A stretch of DNA of 60,721 bases, taken from the NCBI GenBank assembly GCA_000320545.1, contig ADNK01003181.1, positions 1-60,721 on the forward strand, in the 5' to 3' direction. Of the stretch, positions 35,566 through 46,462 are shown piece after piece. The number at the start of each line of letters is the position of its first letter. The stretch's first letter is position 1. Under the pieces are notes generated by a model. That model was given only the letters and a program-made list of their open reading frames with translations. It searched no databases and was not told where the DNA came from. This stretch comes from Bigelowiella natans CCMP2755 (taxonomy: Eukaryota; Cercozoa; Chlorarachniophyceae). Position numbers and translations under genes: made by a program.

Positions 35566-36360
35566 GAGGAGCAGAGAGAAGTAAAAGCATTCTCAATGTT
35601 GGAACGGCGGTGGGTAAAAAGCTACTAGCAGGTGCTGGCCAAGCTAGCAAGGTGTGTTGGGGACAACGTGTCCAGATGTACATCAACATTGACTTGCGCT
35701 GTGGAAAGTTCCGATTATTGATCAAAATGTATGCAGCTGCAACAATTCATTGATCGACGTCGTTGCTCTCTCGATAATGAACACAACTTCATTGCCGTTG
35801 TTATTGTCATGATCGATCGACTGCACAAGCCAGCGACGTATAAAAATACCGCGCTAGCGCGTCTAGCTAGCTAGACATGCAGCGTCGTGGTTGCGGCTAG
35901 ATGTAATGCAGGCCACCTACACGTCAATCTAGTATTTGCTGTCGCAGAGTCAGCAACATGCAAAACGTGACGGGAACTAGAGATCATGGCGTAGCATAGC
36001 CTTATTTGCTGCCAAGCTAGCAGGGGGCACGTAGCATAAAAAATGTGTTCTCGCTGCGGACTGAGCGTATATATCTAAATGCATCCATAACTTGCTAGCT
36101 CTAGCGGTAGGTAGCGTGTGCCTGGCGCAGCCATCCAGCATGCTAGCATGGCAGCTTAGCGGGATGAACGATCATGCACAAATATAAGTGCACAACATTC
36201 AATGCTATGGATAGCTAGGGCCTTACATGTAGCAAGCGTATTTCTGCAATCGATGATCTTGCTTATAGCATGTGCTTCGTCATAGAGCACATATGTTCAT
36301 GTTACCCAGCACGCACGTACTTGCTCTCTAGGTAAACATTAAACTACTACCGCCATGTCT
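35566..36360. other. CTAG-rich spacer between convergent genes
   Basis: This lies behind the deacetylase (+) and the PAP/fibrillin gene (-). It includes GCGTCTAGCTAGCTAGAC near 35858, GCTAGCTCTAGCGG near 36094, CATGCTAGCATGG near 36138, and many single CTAG sites. No exon is supported. Confidence 0.6.
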
Positions 36361-36367
36361 GCTGGGA

Positions 36368-38469
36368 TTAAACCGCGCCCTTCAAAGTATCTCGCGGTGA
36401 AACTGGTCGCGCATAAACGAAATACTCGCCATCAGGGTCTGCAACTATTCGAAAGTTGTCGTCCAGGTATTTTAACTCGACTGAGCACGTTGGCTTTGTC
36501 CCCCTGGAAATATATTTAATCATCATCATCATCAGCAGCAGCAGCAGCATCAGCGTCGTTATCACGTGTTGCGTTGCGAATATGACCAATTCCATGGCAA
36601 GATCTGCCAGAGAGCATTCACAGGAATCCGTCGATCCCACATTACGCTGATGTAATGAAACACACATAGTCTATGAATTCTTATAGAACCACAGGAGATG
36701 AGCACGCGTGTACCGACTGGTTAACATGCATTCGTAGCATTGAATCAAGCAACGACTTGAGCCCATCAAAATCAACAGGAATTGGGAAACTCCCTCCAAG
36801 TTTTACCTCTCTACACGGCTATATGCATACTAGATCATAGCGGCAGTATCTATCCGCCTTACGTTCACGACAACCAGCTCCGATTGATGTTGTTGTTGTT
36901 GTTGCTGTTGTTGTTGTTGTTGTTGTTGTAACAACGAAGACGACGATGCTACTACTACCTGCCAGGAATCCATCCGCTAAGGCCATCTACGGGCTTGAAT
37001 GTCGTGTAGTCTACTTCCTAAGACGGCACACATACGCACACATTACCACCACCACCACCACCAAATTAAAGCATTGCTCTACTAGCGTTATTGTCTTGCA
37101 GAATTCCCTTTGGAATCATTGAGTGCATGCTCAGCAGCAAGCTAAGTAGCTGCTCTAATGGCGCAAGCAACCATAGTGATCTTTTTATCTTCTCCGTTGT
37201 ACCCGGCATTGGCCACTGTTATCACCTGATTAACAATTTTCTACTCAAATCTTTCTTCTCCTTCATCATCTTCGTCTCCCCCCTCTTCACAACCCTCCCC
37301 CTTCCTATCGTTAGCATCGTCACTATTAGACACGTATTCATTCAGTCGGGCTTACACAGCCTCCAAACGTGGGAAACAGCTTGAACCACCCGATGATAGG
37401 AATGGTTGTCAGTCCGAACAAGGTGGTGTCAAACTCTACGATTGCATTATCCACAGTGCGAAGAAGAAGAAGAAGAAGAAGAAGAAGAAGAGGAAACAGG
37501 AGGAGAAAAGGGGGAGGAAGAGGAAGAGGAAGAGGAAGAATAGGGGGAATCATTTTTTATGAACGCGAGATATGCTGTTATTCATTGTTTTCTCTACACC
37601 TCATTTCCCCTTTACTCCGTTCAAAATAGGTTGTAACAAAGAGACATTGAAATAATGTCAAGAAGAGCCGCTATAACGTAGCATCTTCTGCTTTACCACC
37701 ATAACATTCATTTAGTTGTGATCTATCTATCATCATAATCATCATCATCATCATCATCATCACCATCAATATTATCATTATCATCAGTATTATCATCATC
37801 ACTATTATGACGTAATTCATCCCCTCACCAGACGCTAAGATCTTCTTCTTGCTGTCGATTAGCTGAGCTACGCGACCAATGGTTGACAGCCCGAAACTAC
37901 AGGCTACAGTTGTGATTTCTCGTCAGATTGTTATATTTATAGTGTAATTTGTTAGTGGCGGTGATGGGAAAGCAGCTGATGATATTGAGTGTTCTGATAT
38001 CAAAATCACGTTATTTAAGTAGCTGCTATCATGGTTTTTATCTACGGCCGTTTGGTACAGTGTAATCATCACCATCATCATCATCATCATCATTATTATT
38101 ATCATCATCATGATCATCATCATTTTGTGCACAATGTGGATAGTGTTATGACTTTGAAGCTCATGCAACTTAAAGAACAGCTCGGATGATTTCTGTTTAT
38201 TTATAAAACACCACCATACCATCATCACTACATCATTATCATCTATCTCGTCACAAATATTTATCATTTGTAGGAAATCTCTCTCCCCCTTTCTCTTTCA
38301 AGCACACACACATACACACCGCACGCACACCCATGGTGCCATTCAACAAGAAGAGTGTGCTTAGTAAGCTCATGTTGTGGCGGTGTACACATGTATAAGA
38401 TAAAACTGCTGCTGATGGTGATGGTGGTAGGAGCGACAGTGGTAAGATAATCTCTACATGGAAATGTGT

Positions 38470-38505
<36 letters not shown>

Positions 38506-38988
38506 ATGTGTGTGCGTATGTGTGTGCGTGTGTCCACATTGCTATTTAGTCAAAGATGTCATCAGATGTTGTTTGCCATAAATAATAGCGACACAATGCA
38601 AGCATTGCGCGACCCATCCGAAAGCTCTATCGTCGCCAAACGCCTCCTGTACAGCGAGGAAGAATGGAGAAGATCTGAAAATTTACAATTAATATTGAAA
38701 GAATGAGCATGGCAGCACCGGTTTCAATAAGAACTAATCAAGGTATAGCGAAAGATAACGCAGGAAGATGGATGACGATGATCAACATGATTGCGAAGGC
38801 TCATTGTAGTGGTGATGGTGATAACAACGACACACGTTTTGAGCGTTTCTTCTGGTTCTCCTTCCACATCTACTATCCTAATATCTACCTGAAGATACCG
38901 TACTTCACTGTGGAATAAATGAGCTCCCATTCGCCATCTGAGAGGAAAATAATGGTTGTTTGGCTACATTTTCTTGCATTTGTTGCTG

Positions 38989-39023
<35 letters not shown>

Positions 39024-40159
39024 TTACTAAATATGTAGAATTCGAGGGAGGTGCTGATACCTAGTGCCTCCATGCTGGTAGGTAGTGGTGGTGTTTTTTC
39101 GATTAGTTCCTCAATCAGCTGTTTCGTCTTTAAGGCGCGTTCTTTGTATGCGCCGCTTCCTACAGGCAATGTGTAAGTAGTCGGATTGCTTGCAGTATAA
39201 AGCAATTGAAGGTGGACGTTGGCTCTCACAACCATTCGTGCTCTACAAACGACAACAACAACATCAACAACTTGTATGCCTGCCCCCCCCCCCCCCAAAA
39301 AAACTTACTCTGAGGGTTGTAGAGTTGGCCTCGATCAAGTGCACAAGCAAGCTGCAGTATTTGCCCCTATATCAATGAAAAGAATCATGTTAAAGCAACC
39401 GAATTATACCATAATTATGTTATTAAAAGAACAAAATGGGCATGATGTAATAATCTGGCAGATGATGTTGTAGAGATATGTATATATTTAAGAACGTCGT
39501 TTTCATCAGCAATGTATCGAAATAGCAAATATCCGAGTAAACATAGCCTCACCTTTATATTGATTCTTTCAGGTGAATCTTCCGCGAGTGTAAACACCGC
39601 GTTATTCTCGCCGTCGTCCATTTGTGCAAGCGTCGATACAGAAGAGGAAGTCCTCTTTTCGGGATTTATCTGTCAACAGAATAGTGTGACCATAGCATTC
39701 TAGCGATAAAGACGAACAGTCCGAGAATTGAAAGCAGTCATGATACTTTGTAAGGACATCTGCTTTGGAAAAGATCGAGAAGGTGCTTCCAACGCAAATG
39801 GCAGCTAGCATCGAAAATAGGAGCCTTCAGAGCAAAATTGTTTTGGAAATATTTTTCCTATGTATCAGGCACGTCGCGTACCCTCTGGGTTAAAAGCTTA
39901 TGTTCCGATCGGCGCCTCTGTATTCGCCGAAGAGAATGCTGGGATTTGGCAAACCTGCATGGTGTGCGGCACAAGGCGTCATCGTCAAAGTATCCATCGT
40001 TCAATCAATCAGCAACCTGGGGCCTTTGAATATCGAGGATGTCGCTACTGCATGAGACTCCTCAGTAAGGAATGACGCGAAGACTAGAACAACAATGCAG
40101 AAACTTCCCGGTCTGGACAGCCAACGGCCGAAAGACGTCGACGCCATTCGCAGAAGCAT
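36368..40159 (-). CDS. PAP/fibrillin (plastid-lipid-associated) protein with bipartite plastid leader
   Basis: At least eight exons. Exon 1 (40017-40159) encodes a signal peptide (SFCIVVLVFASFLTEESHA). A 62-nt intron then joins an Arg/Ser-rich stretch (AKSQHSLRRIQRRRSEHK), the order expected of a leader for a plastid reached through the ER. The domain exons are 39061-39159 (LKTKQLIEELIEKTPPLP), 38889-38937 (GEWELIYSTVKYGIFR), about 38595-38674 (SSPFFLAVQEAFGDDR), about 37840-37905 (FGLSTIGRVAQLIDSKKK), about 37360-37450 (AIVEFDTTLFGLTTIP), about 36961-37020 (VDYTTFKPVDGLSGWIPG) and the last, ending at 36368 (CSVELKYLDDNFRIV). Family members associate with plastoglobules or thylakoids and bind lipid-like molecules. 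The order of motifs is that of the PAP_fibrillin family. Some middle exon borders are approximate. An ATG at 40147 is an alternative start. Confidence 0.75.
36889..36929. repeat. (GTT)n microsatellite in PAP/fibrillin gene
   Basis: About thirteen GTT units with one GCT, in an intron. Confidence 0.9.
38467..38535. repeat. (TG)n microsatellite
   Basis: TG units with TATG and GCG interruptions, in an intron of the PAP/fibrillin gene. Confidence 0.9.
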
Positions 40160-40838
40160 TTTGTTGAGCAAAAACAGAACATCGTTGTGGTGCGACAACG
40201 CTCTTGAGCTGATAATTTTAGTAGTTTACATGAATATCTTGTCGCAGGAAGCGAACCTCCTTCTTTTTATCGGATATGCGTTGATAAAGCATCAAATCAT
40301 CAATCACAACTTCTTGGTCAATGCTGCGTCGACGATACATGCACATCGCGTCGACGATACATGCATGTCCACGTGATGATGAGTGTTTTAATAATAGTGC
40401 GTCGACATGTGCTGCTCAGACGCGTGCGAGCGACGCATTTTTGTCGCAGAAAACGCACGAATTTTCCCATACAAAATCGAACAGAATTTGTACGAGTGGT
40501 AACTTTTCTGCGCTACAGGTTGCTACCAATATTTCTCAGAGAAATCGAGGAAGCGGCTTCGAGCAACGAGGAGAAAAAGTAGTCGAGTAGTCGACAGTAA
40601 TTATGGTAATATTCCCCAAAGAACGATGCAACCTGACCACGTTCCCTGCCTCAGGCTGGACGGCCGTTATCGCAAACCGCATCGCAAAACCGTGTGACGC
40701 ACATGTGCAGTCAAGACGGATCTAACCCTAATTAAAATCATCCCCAGACTTCGCTCACAAACCGGTTAGAACAGCGCTCCGGGTAGCATCATTTCTAAAA
40801 CCATCGTTCTTTACCGCAATCACCATCACCCTAAGGAG
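40160..40838. promoter_or_regulatory. Divergent promoter with three octamers and a tandem repeat
   Basis: TGCGACAA is at 40191-40198, TTGTCGCA at 40239-40246 and TTGTCGCA again at 40441-40448. A repeat of about 21 bp (core GCGTCGACGATACATGCA) occurs twice at about 40326-40366. This is the richest octamer cluster in the window. Confidence 0.45.
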
Positions 40839-41621
40839 ATGGCATTGCTGTGGATTCCCAAGTTGAGGAATGGCCTCAAGCCTAGTCAGCAGGATTCTCC
40901 TCCAAAATTGGCAAAATGCCAGCACAGCAAGACCGATCCAGAAGCCTTTGCCAGAAGTACACAGAATCAGCAAAACAATGGAAAGCGCTGTCGGAGAACG
41001 AAGTCCGTGGTATTTGGGCGCTCGAAGGTGCGATTCTTTGACCAGAACGACCCGGCATGGATTCAAGAATCTACTGATGTAAGTGAACTATCATCCAGCA
41101 CTGAAGATTTCAAAGAAAAGAAGAATAAGAAGAAATCTCCTCCACCATCTCCCTCTGTCCAAGAGGAATTCGAGCACGAAGAGTTGAGAAGACGAGATTC
41201 TTCGCCAAAACCATCCGCAGTCACTAAAGGCGAGATACAGCAAGTTGTCAAGCTGGTGGGGAAAATTCAACGCGAGAAATGGTCCCGACCTTTTGAGATG
41301 TTATACTTGGGAGAGACTCTGATGATGACCGACGAAACCATCGTGAAGCGAATGAGTTCTTCTACGTTTGTCGGGAAAGTTTCAACAATCGAGGGGCAAA
41401 AGGAACTTCAAGGTGTGGTCATCCATCGTCGAAGCTTCACTGTCAAAAATTTGCTCATGCGAAGTCCGCGTAATCTCCAGTGTTCATGCTACCTCAACAA
41501 TATTATCGAATTCATCTATAAGCACCTATCGAGATCTGCTCACCAAAAAACTAATTTCGAGTGGCACAAGCTGAGGAATATGCGTTTGTCAGCTAGTCGG
41601 GAAACAAATACGGATAAATAA
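40839..41621 (+). CDS. Unknown single-exon protein with PP1-docking-like KVRF motif
   Basis: The 260-residue frame starts at the ATG at 40839 and has no intron. It is basic at the start, followed by VVFGRSKVRFFDQNDPAWI near residues 58-78, then a Ser/Glu/Lys-rich linker, a helical segment (EIQQVVKLVGKIQREKW) and a C-terminal region with scattered hydrophobics. KVRF fits the RVxF consensus for binding protein phosphatase 1, but that motif is short and often occurs by chance. No domain family was recognised. Coding is supported by length, composition and position opposite the PAP/fibrillin gene. Confidence 0.6.
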   Translation: MALLWIPKLRNGLKPSQQDSPPKLAKCQHSKTDPEAFARSTQNQQNNGKRCRRTKSVVFGRSKVRFFDQNDPAWIQESTDVSELSSSTEDFKEKKNKKKSPPPSPSVQEEFEHEELRRRDSSPKPSAVTKGEIQQVVKLVGKIQREKWSRPFEMLYLGETLMMTDETIVKRMSSSTFVGKVSTIEGQKELQGVVIHRRSFTVKNLLMRSPRNLQCSCYLNNIIEFIYKHLSRSAHQKTNFEWHKLRNMRLSASRETNTDK

Positions 41622-42300
41622 ACCATATAGAGTCTTCTTTGCATTTAGCGATCATTTCCAAAGTGTAGGACACTTTGGGTTTTAACTCGGAGAACTTTAA
41701 TCGAAGCGTTCTTCCTTTAATTCCAGTCGGCCGATATTGTTTTTAGATTTGAAGAAAATTTAATGAAAATTATTAGTCAGAGGCCAGTAAAACTAAATTT
41801 AGGATAATTATTGATAATTGTAAAGCGTTCGTCAAATGGACAAGCACTATAAACAGCTGGTGCAAGTCAAATTAAATAAAGATGTAGAAATGATAGGCGT
41901 ACGTACATGCATGCACTAATGCGAGCGTGATTCTAGTTTTGCATGAAGCTTTGAGCCGTGGCTTCATCATGCTATATGAATAAGAGCTATAGAGTGAAAA
42001 TGAGTAGCGAGCACGAGTGTAACTCAATGCGTAGCTGGCATGAACTTGTACATAATATATCTAGAAATCTGCTTGCAATGTAAAATAATGCCTAGCATTT
42101 CTTCGTAATTTTCGATGATGTCTGCTTCGCAGGAACAAGGCCGATCGACCGCTTATTGTTCATTCTACGTGCGCATCTAATCTATCTAGCTACGTACTAT
42201 GCTGCTAGCACATGCTAGCTAGCATGCGTCATGCTGAAGATAAACATATCGCATAGCATAGACACACGCATTGTGATTGCTTTGCAGTCTCAATAATACT
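41622..42300. other. CTAG-rich spacer between convergent genes
   Basis: The CTAG and GCATGC sites cluster at about 41905-42240, for example TACATGCATGCAC, TCTATCTAGCTACG and CATGCTAGCTAGCATGC near 42211-42227. No exon is supported. Confidence 0.55.
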
Positions 42301-42302
42301 GC

Positions 42303-44964
42303 TCATTGTGCTGCGGTTACTTCTTGCTGTTTCTTGCGTTCCCCACTCTCGTCGATATTCTCTTGCTGATTAGATGTGGAAGATCCTTGCTCTTGCCCTG
42401 TATTGCTCCCGTTTTCGATGGTGACGGCATTAGCAGCCAAATCAGTAGTAGCAGGCACAGCGCCAACATCATCAGCAGCACCTTGCTCTCCCTTTTTTTG
42501 CCTTTTGAGTGGTTTATTTTCAAGGGAAGGAAAAATCAGATTTTGCTGTCGCATCGATTTTCCTAGCATAGCAACGTGCAGGTTGACTATTTAAAGAGAA
42601 AACTGATTTACAAAGTTATCCAATATCATACTGACTTATTCTTTTTCTTCTTTTTCTTTTTCTTTTTCAGGAGAGCCTCGAGCGCTTTGCGAATATCTTG
42701 AATGTCCACAGGTCTATTATCGCTCATGTGCTCAACCTTGAAGACCTTGAAGCATCACCAAAGGTGTCATATCATTAAATATTACTCGCAAAAATAGACT
42801 TTGGCAAGGAGGAAAGTGAGGACAGAAGATATTATTGGTAAGAATACCTCTTCGTAGCCAATTCCTCGTACAAGATACTGCGATATGGTGTTTGCGTGCG
42901 ATTGTTTCCCAAGGAATAGCACCTGCAAAACAAAGCTGATTGTCATGGCTGCTTCTATCCTGCATTCTGCTGTTTGTTTTCACTCCTACCAACCTTGGGA
43001 TTAGCAATCAATGCTGAATGTATGGCCTTTATGAACAGGATATCTCCAAACATATGATCTAGGAGCAAACGAAAGAGAAGGAGAGAAGAGAAGGGGAAAT
43101 GGACAACACGTGGTGAGAGCATCTCCCGCAGAGGTCATCCTTCACACCAGGCCCTTCCTCTTTCTCTTCCTCCCACACCTCGTGTAGTGGGCTGTTATTC
43201 ATGGTAGGTAATGTCACATGCAAAAGAAAAGGAAGGTGACGACCGTTGTCGCGAAAATAGCTGAGAAACTTCTTCCTGTCCTCTCTCCTGAGCAATGCCA
43301 GTATAACATTATGACCCCTGGAGGGTGCTTGTGATTATAACATTTAGACATAATGGTTGCTCACCACAAATATGTATAATATTAACGGCAGTAGCTTGGG
43401 ATTTCGTGGTAACAGGAAGAGAATACAGGTGCAGCTATACTTCGCGTGTACGATGATGCTAATGAACTCCTCACTACCGGCATCTCCTAAAGGAATGATG
43501 CAGCACTTTACGTTGCATACTGAGCTTCCGCTCTCCAAAGACCTTATGGCTTCTCACATACTCGTCCTTAAATTGTTATTTGAATAGATCCATTCGTTAC
43601 GAGGAAAGCAATGAACTGATCAATTTGTAATTGAGACGATTCGTCATCAATTGCGCAATAGCCATTTTCATTTAAATTCTCATCAGCATAGCTAACACTA
43701 GATTACTTGTGTCCTTTCTTCCATGACTTCTATCAGCCCCTTAACTATCAATGGTTGCTAACGAGGAGGAGCAGAGAATCAGAGAGGAAAAGAGCACAAA
43801 CACGGGAGGAGGATTTCGGAAAGCGATTGATACGAAAGAGGAGATATGTTCATTTCTGATGAAGAATGTATTTAGATTTCCTACTGATGCTATAAGATAA
43901 ATCAATTCATACTGAGCTACACCATTAAATTAGACGGGGATAGACACGACATAAGAACATTTAAACTCGATTTCTAGCAAATACCTTCTTAGTCTTCTTC
44001 TTGTCCTCAATGAAATCTCTCGCGCTTTTCAGATATTCAGCCCATGTTGATCTTGATAGATTGTGGATCTTGACACTCCCTTCAATCCTTGATCACCACA
44101 CACACAAATTTGACACAAAGAGAACGACTCAGGTAAGGCAGTAGGAATGGCGCATATTATAAAGCTAGGGTGAAAATTATCCTCACTCAACTTAGTGACT
44201 TTCACACGGGTTTCATTTTACTTCTATTAATGACTTGGTAAGTGTGTATATGTTACCATTGGTCCAGCACTTCTTCTCTATCGAGCAAAGAACGAACATC
44301 CGCAACTAACTCCGTCCCCCTGATTTTGGTAGCATGAATTAGTAGCAATTGCAAAGCTAAGAGTAATTCAAAAACTTGGGCAAATTCATCATGCAAACGT
44401 TTGAAGGCATCGACATCTTTTAAAAATTTCTTACTTATATGCTCTTGTGTCCACACATGAGAGCGTCACATTGCTGTCTTCCTTATTAATCCAAAGCGGT
44501 ACCCTGATGCGGGAGTGCTTATCATAAACACGTTGGAACGAATCTAAAAAAAGATATACCTGTAAATTAGCTTTGAAAGTTCTCGTTTATCTATTTTTGG
44601 TTTCTCCGAAAGAGCATCAGGCCTAGAAAGTGAATAAGATCATGAGAGTCATACAACATGAATCTGTTTTCGGGCAGATACCGATCCTTACCTTATTGGA
44701 ATGATCACTTGAACACGTGTTTTTCCTTCTGCCCAAGCCTTAAATCCTTCAACGCATGTTAGCAACTGGGCGTTGCACGTATTCTATGTGTCATCCCGTT
44801 ATCGACGACCGTGACAAAGAAGCAAAACAACACTGAGTTATTTTCAAGCTTGCCAACGGCCAAATCGTGGAACGCACCTCCTTTTTATCATCGTCATTTC
44901 CGTGATCTCCGATAATTACCACCATTTTCCCATCCTTCTTCAATACGACAATGGACACAATCAT
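42303..44964 (-). CDS. Unrecognised multi-exon protein
   Basis: About twelve exons with clean GT-AG borders read from the ATG at 44964. In order they include MIVSIVVLKKDGKMVVIIGD, FKAWAEGKTRVQVIIPIR, DKRELSKLIYRVPLWINKED, GTELVADVRSLLDREEVL, IEGSVKIHNLSRSTWAEYLK, SLESGSSVCNVKCCIIPLGD, RREDRKKFLSYFRDNGRHLP, MFGDILFIKAIHSALIANPK, LFLGKQSHANTISQYLVRGI and DIRKALEALLKKKKK, ending in a Lys-rich, Gln/Ser/Asn-rich tail. The alternation of beta-like and helical segments suggests a folded globular protein of about 400-450 residues with a basic, possibly nuclear, C-terminus. I could not assign a family. Exon phases agreed at each join tested, which supports a real gene. Its start lies only 121 bp from the next gene's ATG. 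Confidence 0.65.
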
Positions 44965-45085
44965 TGGAGGGGGGAAGAGGGGGGGTCCTTCACCGGCAGA
45001 GAAGTTGTGCAGAAAAGGCGTTGTCGTAAGATTATAAACGCGCTTTTAGAGCAGTACAATTCGCTTGTCGCAGGTCGAAAACGCC
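44965..45085. promoter_or_regulatory. Compact bidirectional promoter with two octamers
   Basis: Only 121 bp separate the two divergent ATGs (44964 minus, 45086 plus). TTGTCGTA at 45021-45028 and TTGTCGCA at 45065-45072 both fall inside, so the transcription starts must lie close to or within these sites. Confidence 0.5.
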
Positions 45086-46052
45086 ATGCTTTCCCTGGAG
45101 AATTCATTGTCGCGTTGTCGCCAATTGAATCCACCGACTCTGTTCGGCTGCCCATCGCCTAACATTCTGGGAAAGGGGGGGGTTGTGCACAGAAACCTAG
45201 CGGCATTGAACGAACCACCAACGGACGCGCACACCCCGCCGCACATGGAAAATAAGAGAACAGACAATGTGCAAGAAGAGGCTGGGGGCAAACAGAACTA
45301 TGATGATGATGATGAAGGCACAGTGACTGATGGCATTAGTAATAGTGATAGGAATCACAACGAACGGAAGGAAGGGCATGCAAAGCTGCCGTCGGACACA
45401 GAGAAAGGAGAATCCAAAGAAGAAGAGCCTACAATGCTGCAGCCTGACACAGATGAAATAAAGGGCCTAGAGAAGGTGGGTTCATCAACTATTAATCGGT
45501 GAAAGTGCCATTCTTGTTGAAATTGACTACATTGTTACCGCTACCACTACTACTGCCACTGCTGCTACTGAAATTACTGCTACCACTGTTGTTGTTGTTG
45601 TAGTAATAGTAGTAGTAGCAGTAGCAGTAGCAGTAGCAGTAGCAGTAGTTGTTGTTGCTGCTGCTGCTGCTGCTGCTGTTACTACTACAAATGATGTTAT
45701 ACTGCTATTACTACTAGGCGTTTATCCTCTACAAAATCTCAAAGATTGACCAAGCATTTAAGGTATTACTGAATGAAGATGATAGTATAAGAATATGGAT
45801 TAGTGGAAGCGGGTGCGGTATGATACGGTCAGCTTCCAGCTAATGGTTATTAATACATTTTGAACATTTGCGATACGTTTTGTGCTGATATTATCTACCA
45901 CAGCAAATAGAAAGCTTGAAGAATTCTTCGGTAGTTGTCACTGCCACAGGAGAAACACGTCAGAAAATCTCAGAAATCCGTAGCGCGCATGCCCAAATGA
46001 TACGCACGAGGGAGCTTGGGAGATACAAACGGTTGGAGATGTGTTGTGGATA
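45086..46052 (+). CDS. Unknown protein with predicted coiled coil, three exons
   Basis: Exon 1 starts at the ATG at 45086 (MLSLENSLSRCRQLNPPTLFG) and continues into an acidic Asp/Glu/Lys-rich segment ending near 45476 at a GTGGGT donor. A short exon at about 45720-45762 reads AFILYKISKIDQAFK. The last exon, about 45904-46052, reads QIESLKNSSVVVTATGETRQ and then a helical ISEIRSAHAQMIRTRELGRY before the stop. The helical end could form a coiled coil. No family was recognised. Trinucleotide repeats fill the first intron. It shares a very short promoter with the unrecognised minus-strand gene. Confidence 0.5.
45590..45690. repeat. Mixed trinucleotide repeat block
   Basis: GTT, AGT, AGC and TGC/GCT units follow one another in intron 1 of the coiled-coil gene. 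Confidence 0.85.
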
Positions 46053-46059
46053 ATCACAA

Positions 46060-46460
46060 GGAGATTTCCACCTATCATCGACAAGAAGAGGGGACTCCCA
46101 TACATAGCATAAAAGTCAGTACGAGCAGTAGATATTGTATTATTCGTAGTGATGGTGGTTGGTGACGATGATGAAGCGTCGGCTGCTTACCAAAGATATT
46201 CTCATCTAGAATCTTCTTCTTGTCAACTTCTTGCTGTCACCCTAGTTATCGAAAACCATTGCACATATTTGCTCCCCCATGATAGGTGGTTGGCATCATC
46301 GAAGCCCCTTTGCAGCACCTGCTATCGCTCATTATAGAGGCTGATCTGATACCTACTTTCATCAACTTCATCACAATCATAGTTGACCAACTCAAAGTTA
46401 AGAGTCCGTATCATCAGATCCTCTACTCAAGGGTAACAGTAAATAAGTGAACGAATAGCA
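46060..46460. other. Intergenic DNA, no feature recognised
   Basis: Short chance frames only. No CTAG cluster is seen, although this is a 3'-3' boundary. Confidence 0.35.
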
Positions 46461-46462
46461 AT

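Noticed and set aside
33979-35725. Several minus-strand frames opposite the deacetylase tail
   Set aside because: They are complements of its low-complexity codons, with no independent start, motif or splice pattern.
44535-44550. A 16-nt micro-intron in the unknown minus-strand gene
   Set aside because: A 56-nt intron with an acceptor at CATCAG restores the frame without assuming such a tiny intron.
45086-46052. Kinetochore or BLOC-1-type subunit
   Set aside because: A helical end alone does not support either; left as unknown.
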